A DNA stretch of 64,000 bases from Piper betle. Its lineage: Eukaryota > Streptophyta > Magnoliopsida > Piperales > Piperaceae. Below, piece by piece: positions 57,820 through 64,000 of this stretch. The stretch lies in the NCBI GenBank assembly GCA_033002965.1, contig JAURVB010010511.1, positions 1 through 64,000 on the forward strand, in the 5' to 3' direction. Every line of letters starts with the position of its first letter. Positions within the stretch are counted from its first letter, which is position 1. The notes under the pieces were generated by a model. That model was not told the DNA's origin and made no database searches. It saw only the letters and a program-made list of their open reading frames with translations. Made by a program: the position numbers and the translations under genes.

Positions 57820-60800
57820 CTATTGTTCATCAATTTCTTGAAGTATCTGATTGGCCCATTTCCTCTTTGCATCCAACCCCGCCAAATGGACCATGAAATC
57901 CCCATAAGAGTAAGTACCTAAACAAAGTTGATAATTTTAGAGCCAATTTTGAGATAAAAAAGTAATAGAAATTTACAAACTTGGGATGTGTTTGGTTGCC
58001 TGATATTATACGAAAGAAATGTAAAATTTAGATGTTATAAAGTTTCTTGTGTTTAGATGTTTTATAATTTAGTCAAAAAAAATTTAATTTTTTGTTTACA
58101 TAAAAATTTTACAAAAGACTATTTTCTTATAAAAAACAAAAGAAACTAAGGAATTTTTTTGAAGGCACGTGCTCATACATACGTAGAAGGAATATTTTAT
58201 TTTCATTTTATTTTATTATTATATAAATATTTAAGAAAAATTTAAAATTTTCATATCATTTCATCTCATTATATTTCTATTTTATATGATTTTTTTTATT
58301 TACACTATTTTTATGCCAACCAAACGGCCAGGTAAAGAAAATTTTAAATTTTTTTATATCATTTCATCTCATTGCATTTCCGTTTCATATAAATTATTAT
58401 TTTTTCATTTACACTATTTTTATACCGATCAAACAAACCACAAATTTAAAAGGCTAAGACAATCAATGTTTTAATAAATTTATAATGTTGTTTACCTTTC
58501 CAAACGGTCAGGGGCGAGGTCAAAAGGCGGTAAGCGGACTTCCAAGAGAGGTACCAAGGGTAAGAGTTGAAGAGGCACTGCATTGGTGATACAATAACAT
58601 GCTCTCGTAATTCCTCGGCCGGCATAACCTTTATCAGATACTTCAATGCATCATTGTCGCCGCTTTTTGTAGATCCAAATGTTATGAAAGATGTTTGGTT
58701 CCACCATGTCTCCAAAAAATTCATACTCCAATTTGAACGCTTCACAAAGAAGATGCCTACAATTTGACCCCCAATATTAAAAGTTTCAATTAAGGTAGGC
58801 TACTCGCATATATTAAAATAAAACTTTTTACCAATATAGCTTTTTAACATTAGTATTGTGTTAGGTTATAACGAAAATGACCTTATATTTATTAATAATA
58901 ATATCTTTATACCTGCATTTACGCCGGTAACATCCTCGGTTAAGATAAGATCTGGAGACTTGTCAAAGTCGGCATCCCCAACCACAGCTCCCAAAATACT
59001 CTCCTGTTTTTATTAAACTTAATTATTAATTAAGAACAATAAACTAATTAATAATCAATTTAAGAGGACGAAACAATAAAAGATAAAGCTCAATTAACCA
59101 AACTAAAGATTACATCAGTATCTTCGTCATTCATCAGCGAACTTAATAAACTCCCGAATTATTATAAAAAAATTTTAAGCAAGCAAATAAAAACCTCAAT
59201 TATTTGTGAGGCCCACACTAGATTCATTGACTTGTACCTTAAATAACAGCCAAGTCCTAAGGGCCCACCATTTATTGCCAGGCCCACTCACAAAAATTGA
59301 CGGCCAGAATGGCCCCACTGAAAGGAAAGGTGTATAGACAAATCTCGTCCGGCAAACACAACTATTTTCTAAAAAAATATAAAAAATAAGAATAATATTC
59401 ATAACTCTAAAATTCAATTTTTTAGGGGCTTACCAAAGAAATGCTGTAGTTTGTCACCAGTGTATCCTGCTCAAGTTAAAAAATTCACAGAAAACTGAAA
59501 TTAGAAAGCTTAATTAATTAAACCACGCAGCCTAAAACTAAAAAGTTTTAATTGCTCAACGTTGAAAATTTATTTCATTTTTTTAACCAAATTTTATGTT
59601 TATATCGCATTTGCCAAATTGAATAGTTTGGGAGAAAATACATTTCTTCCCCATACTATAAATATTTATAAAACGCAAAAGCATGTAATTAACTTTCTTC
59701 AAAGAAAGTAGAAGAATAAAGTGATTCGGTGTTGCGTTGAACAGAAAAAAGAAAGTGATTTGATGTTTTCCATGGTTGTGTAGCGTGTGAGGGGAAAAAA
59801 TTTAACCAATTAACTATTTTTTCATTATTCACTTTTAAGAAAACTCAATTATCATGCACTGACCATATGTCCAAATTCATATTATATACCACTAAGAACT
59901 AAAATATTGAAACTAACACACAAATGTGACGTGTTAAACAAAATAAAATGACAAATTAGCTACCTTAATTCTACAATAAAATACAATAAACTCCAATGGC
60001 ACGTTTGATTGCTACAAAATTAAGTGAAAAATTATAAAATCTAGAAGTTAAAAATTTTCTTATATTTAAATGTCCTAAAATTTAGTTAAAAAATTTTTAT
60101 TTTTGGTCAAAATGCATTTATGTAAAAATTTTACGAAGTGATATTTTTTTATAAAAAATAAAAAAATTAGGGGAATTTTTTGAAAACAACAAGCATGGAA
60201 ATAAAATATTTTTTTTAAATTTAATTTTTTTAAAAAAATTTAAAATTTTCATATTATTTCATCTCGTTATATTTTTATTTTATATAATTTTTTTCACTGA
60301 TATTATTTTTATGCAAACAAAATGGACCGAATAAAAAATTATTATCGTAATTTTAATTAGATGATTATTGTATTATATATATTAAGTGGCAAATTAAGAT
60401 TAAAACAAAAAAAATAGTATATGATACGTATATATGAACATCACTTACGGCATCGTTCCAAAGTACCCAGTCGTAGCGGTGCAACACCGACAGCACGGCC
60501 TTGATCTTGCTCCAGCTTATCGGCCGCCGGTGGTCGATGCTACCGGAGCCGTCCACGAAGTCGTACCCGCCCGCCGCTGCGTACGCCTGCTTGTTCCGCC
60601 ACACCAGCTCCGTCAGCCCCTCGAACGTCCGCCCCCCCGCCGCCGGCTTATTCTCCTCCGACAAGCTCACCATGGCGAACCTCGCCGCCCTCACGGCTTG
60701 CCGCGTCGGGACCGGGCGGCGAGCAGGCGCGGCCGAGGTGGTTGGCGCGGCGGAGGACGGAGCCGGCGGCGTAGAAGGAGCCGAGGATGATGAGGAGGAG

Positions 60801-60896
60801 CTGCGCCGCCAGCAGCGGCCACAGTAGGCGGCTCGGCGGCGGCGGCGGAAGCTTGCCGGAGCCGTAGACGTCCCACGGCCGCGATCGGACGGCCAT
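57820..60896 (-). CDS. GT34-type (GMA12/MNN10 family) glycosyltransferase
   Basis: Five exons: 60896-60449, 59466-59434, 59003-58913, 58756-58496 and 57917-57820; junctions GT-AG, product about 309 aa. The N-terminus (MAVRSRPWDVYGSGK, then a membrane anchor LLWPLLAAQLLLIILGSFYA) makes a type II Golgi protein likely. The catalytic part has FAMVSLSEENK, YAAAGGYDF, ISWSKIKAVLSVLHRYDWVL, the acidic WNDADTLVTN, LILTEDVTGVNAGIFFVKRS, SGDNDALKYL, MQCLFNSYPWY and GDFMVHLAGLDAKRKWANQI. This layout matches the GMA12/MNN10 galactosyl/mannosyltransferase family; donor and acceptor are unknown. Exon 1 needs one frame correction: the anchor is read in the frame starting at 60896, the catalytic part one base later, with the switch within about 60690-60745 (one extra base or two missing; 930 nt if one is removed). 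The alternative ATG at 60910 keeps the catalytic frame but replaces the anchor by Ser/Pro/Arg-rich noise. Confidence 0.85.
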
Positions 60897-62275
60897 GAAC
60901 GTAGTAACAATTTATTGAGCTGTGCAGCTAGCTAATTCAGCACCTATGCTTTGTGTGACACTAATTCTTGATGCAACTGTTGAGCTGCGCTGTTTTGCTG
61001 TAAAATTGGATTGGGGGAAGAAGCGGATTTGGAAGAGAAGATTCAAGAGAGGGGAGATGAGAGATTGAAGAAGAAGGAGAGGTGGTTGTTGGGTCACAAA
61101 GAGATTCAAGTATGGCGACTGGGAATTTTATTAAATGAAGGAGACAGAGGGAGAGGGTTTAATTTATTAGGCTGGTGGGGGAGCACCTGTTGCGCACATA
61201 CGCTAGCACTGCCGTTAGTTGACGGCGTTCAGATTCTTTTTTTGACCTTTATTGTGTCTTTAGATATGGCAAGATTTTCTTTTTAGCTTTGTCACGAGAA
61301 AACTTAGTATCAACACCATCTAATACAAAAATATAACTAACATAATAATCTAGTTATTTATCTAAATTATAGCCCGCTATTTTTGTATAACTTAAATAAA
61401 ATTGTCTCATCATCCATCTATTCTTGTAATCTAACATGCCACGTTGAATATTGCTGACACAAATATATAAGTGTTGATAAACAAAGAGGGTTTAGATAGA
61501 TTATATCAAGATAAAATATCTTCGACCTTTAAAATTTAAATAGGGTTGGGTCGTAATATACAATGTCAAATTGATAGTATAGCAAATGACACTCTTTATA
61601 AGTATTGAGCGACAAACTTTTATTTTTTGGCATATTAAATTTATAAATTATTTTATCCTACTTCAAATATAAATTGATGGGATATAAATCATTTTTTCAA
61701 AAGTATGATATATAAAGTATAAACTAGTCCTTAATTACTTTTTATACTAATTATTTGTATAATTATTATTTGGTGTTAATTTGTTCTTTTATAGTTTAGG
61801 ATTTTACTGTAAATATTTAATACTGCTATTAATCTATAAGAGTGTGATTATTGTTTATTGGACAATATTAAAATTTGTTCTCTATGCAAACTTTTTCAAA
61901 TTATCCAAGATTTTTAGTAAATTTATATTTTGAACTTTTTTAAGGGAATGGATAAAGTTGGAAGGATCCTTTCTACCATAATAATAATCACTTTATTAAA
62001 TGAATTAACTACAAAAATAATAAGTTAAACAACATATTAATTTGATCTGACTCCTAGTCCAGTTTTATAAAGACCTTTGTTACCATAAAAAAAGTTAAAG
62101 AAACAAAAAAAAAACGTGTTCTTAGCAAAACCTAAACCTCTAAACGCAAGAGCATTTGAGAATATGAGGTTGGTCTATGGGGGCTTGATTTTCGAAATTT
62201 TGCTTAAGTAATGATTATATACCAAACCACAGTGTAATTCAAGGTTTATTTGACATGTATATGAATTTTACTCTC

Positions 62276-62315
<40 letters not shown>

Positions 62316-64000
62316 TTATGGGAATTTTGATCTTTATTTAGTGCCACATAAGTCAAGCAACTTGTAGACTCCGGAGACTGGAGGTTCCTCAGATATCTGA
62401 GAAACTTATACCCTGCTATTTTCCACGCAGAAACTTGTTGGTATTGTTTTGAATCATAAATAATATATTCCTTCTCCTTTCGGCCACGGAACTTAATTTT
62501 TCTTTTATGTTGAAAACAAACTTATTTTTCTTTTTATTTTTTTTGCTAAACGACTTAAACTCAAATATATTTTATGTAGCTAGCATAATAATCAATAACA
62601 CCACCTTTGTCGACCATTATATATGTATTTAAGATGGAAGTAATTAATTTAATTTTTCTTTTCCATTGATAATATTATGATTAATATTCAATTATCAAGT
62701 CTAACACTGATTATTAGGCAATAGATGCAATAACATAAAAAGAAAGGAAGAAAGGGATATTAAATAAATATCTAATATTAGTGGCACAATTACATTAATT
62801 AATTAGGTAATTAGATAGCAGTGGGAAAGCATAGAATAAATTAAAGGATAAGGATGAGGGCTCTTTCATAAAATGTGGTCCTTAGTTCAAATTCTAAATC
62901 CAAGTTGCAAGGTTTGACAATGACTTTGTTTCATTTCTATTTGGTTGCAACAAAAAACAAAAATTTGCTGTTTGGTTGTAGCTTTGTCTCCATTATTGTT
63001 AATTCTCTAATGGCCTTCCAACTTCCATACATCATGATATTCTAATCCTGATTAAGCACAAATCATTTGATTCATAATCTTTTAAATTTAATTAACAAGA
63101 AAATAGTCAATCGAATTAAAAAATTTTAGCTAATGAGGAACATTGACGTACATAAATTAAGTTATTAAAACTTAATTTGATGTAAGTTTTATTTTAATAA
63201 TTAAAATACTGAATAGCAGATTGGAAAGTATGTATATAAATAAATCAACCGTCAATCTAGACCCAAAATCTGGTGGCTTCCACGCTTCTAGACGTTCTGA
63301 AGTTAATGCTGTTAGGTCTTGATCCAACTCCGAGTAGAACACGAGAAGCTCATTTTGTTTAGATCTAAACAAAATATATGTTTTTAATTTACTTTAAAAA
63401 AATATTTTTAAATTTAATTCTAAGTAAGACTATAAACCGTTTTTTCTAATCATCTGCTAATGATGAAAGTAGATTTTAATTAAAAAATTATGTACATATA
63501 TTATTTCAGCTTCCTAGCTACCACGTCAGAAGAAAGAAAAGAATCGGCATGCATCTATTCACATTTTTGCCATTCATAAATATAGATTATAATTTAAAAT
63601 TCATGTCTTGTTTTTTTTTATATCACTATTTATGTGTCATATAAAAGAACGAAAGAAGATATATATCATTTCACTTAGAATCCAATATTATTGATGCAGT
63701 GTTTTTTTTCACACATTATCCCTTTTCATTTTTTTTGTTGCTTGCCTTTTCCTCAGTATTTTGACTTTTCCAAGTTAGATGACACCTGCCAAGTTCTATT
63801 CTACAAGCCTCCAACACTAGATTATTTTGTGATTATTTTCAAATTTTTATTGCAATAGAGTGAGAAAAAATTCTTTGTACAAAAAGAAATCTTTATTATT
63901 TTTGTATTCCCTAATTAATTATAATTAATTACAAATGCTCCTTAGTGTAACTTCAAACTCTAATTTTTGCATTTTATAAGTCCTCCTAACAAGAAAGGCA
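60897..64000. other. GT34-like promoter side and AT-rich intergenic DNA
   Basis: The first 250 bases are the 5' flank of the glycosyltransferase. The remainder is AT-rich with an (ATT)n tract at 62277-62315. No further gene, RNA or bounded repeat is recognised up to the window end. Confidence 0.55.
62277..62315. repeat. (ATT)n microsatellite
   Basis: An unbroken run of about 13 TTA/ATT units. Confidence 0.9.

Noticed and set aside
59196..59417. 73-aa minus-strand frame between GT34 exons
   Set aside because: Lies in an intron; exons 59434-59466 and 58913-59003 join in phase and give continuous family sequence without it.
60434..60827. Plus-strand frames over the first exon of the glycosyltransferase
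   Set aside because: Antisense shadows of a GC-rich exon.
60897..60910. ATG at 60910 as start of the GT34-like protein
   Set aside because: It keeps the catalytic frame open but replaces the membrane anchor with Ser/Pro/Arg-rich noise; the 60896 frame encodes a proper anchor, so a frame slip is more likely.

Overview
The window is nuclear DNA of a flowering plant. It has spliced genes with GT-AG introns, compact GC-rich first exons, very AT-rich spacers full of (TA)n and (ATT)n tracts, and several kinds of decayed transposable element. The GC-rich coding exons within AT-rich spacers would fit a non-grass monocot, but that is an inference and the species cannot be fixed from the sequence.

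Layout. 1-0.4 kb: one exon of a RAD5-type SNF2 repair helicase, minus strand, running off the left edge. 1.3-1.9 kb: a complete hAT-like MITE with an 8-bp target duplication. 2.9-8.6 kb: a small family of secreted ten-cysteine peptides (one plus-strand gene, one minus-strand gene, one dead plus-strand copy). 9.5-13.4 kb: a complete seven-exon methyltransferase gene of the METTL2/6/8 type (minus). 14.2-25 kb: a repeat and pseudogene zone holding a GC-rich hairpin element, a 3.1-kb TG...CA element with 5-bp target duplication (probable solo LTR), a broken RING-H2 ligase, two tRNA-like repeats, a FAR1/MULE relic and an OCTOPUS/DUF740 relic. 27.1-28.0 kb: an AHL AT-hook gene (minus) whose upstream side carries an AT-rich higher-order tandem repeat (28.7-30.2 kb). 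32.3-34.4 kb: an SR45a/Tra2-like splicing factor (plus). 35.1-54.2 kb: a tandem array of three cysteine-rich receptor-like kinases (minus), the first a pseudogene. 44.1-44.8 and 55.6-56.9 kb: GC-rich hairpin-bearing elements sitting inside (TA)n microsatellites. 57.8-60.9 kb: a five-exon GT34-type glycosyltransferase (minus). The last 3 kb show no gene.

The genes form no pathway; this is an ordinary plant mixture of housekeeping genes (methyltransferase, splicing factor, glycosyltransferase), a developmental regulator (AHL) and two locally duplicated secreted or receptor families of the kind often linked to defence or signalling. A technical theme crosses the window: five otherwise intact genes (METTL-like, AHL, both full CRKs, GT34) each need exactly one small reading-frame correction, four of them at G/C homopolymers. 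This suggests assembly homopolymer errors rather than five independent pseudogenes. Exon junctions below were placed by hand from splice sites, phase continuity and recall of family sequences; no search was run.
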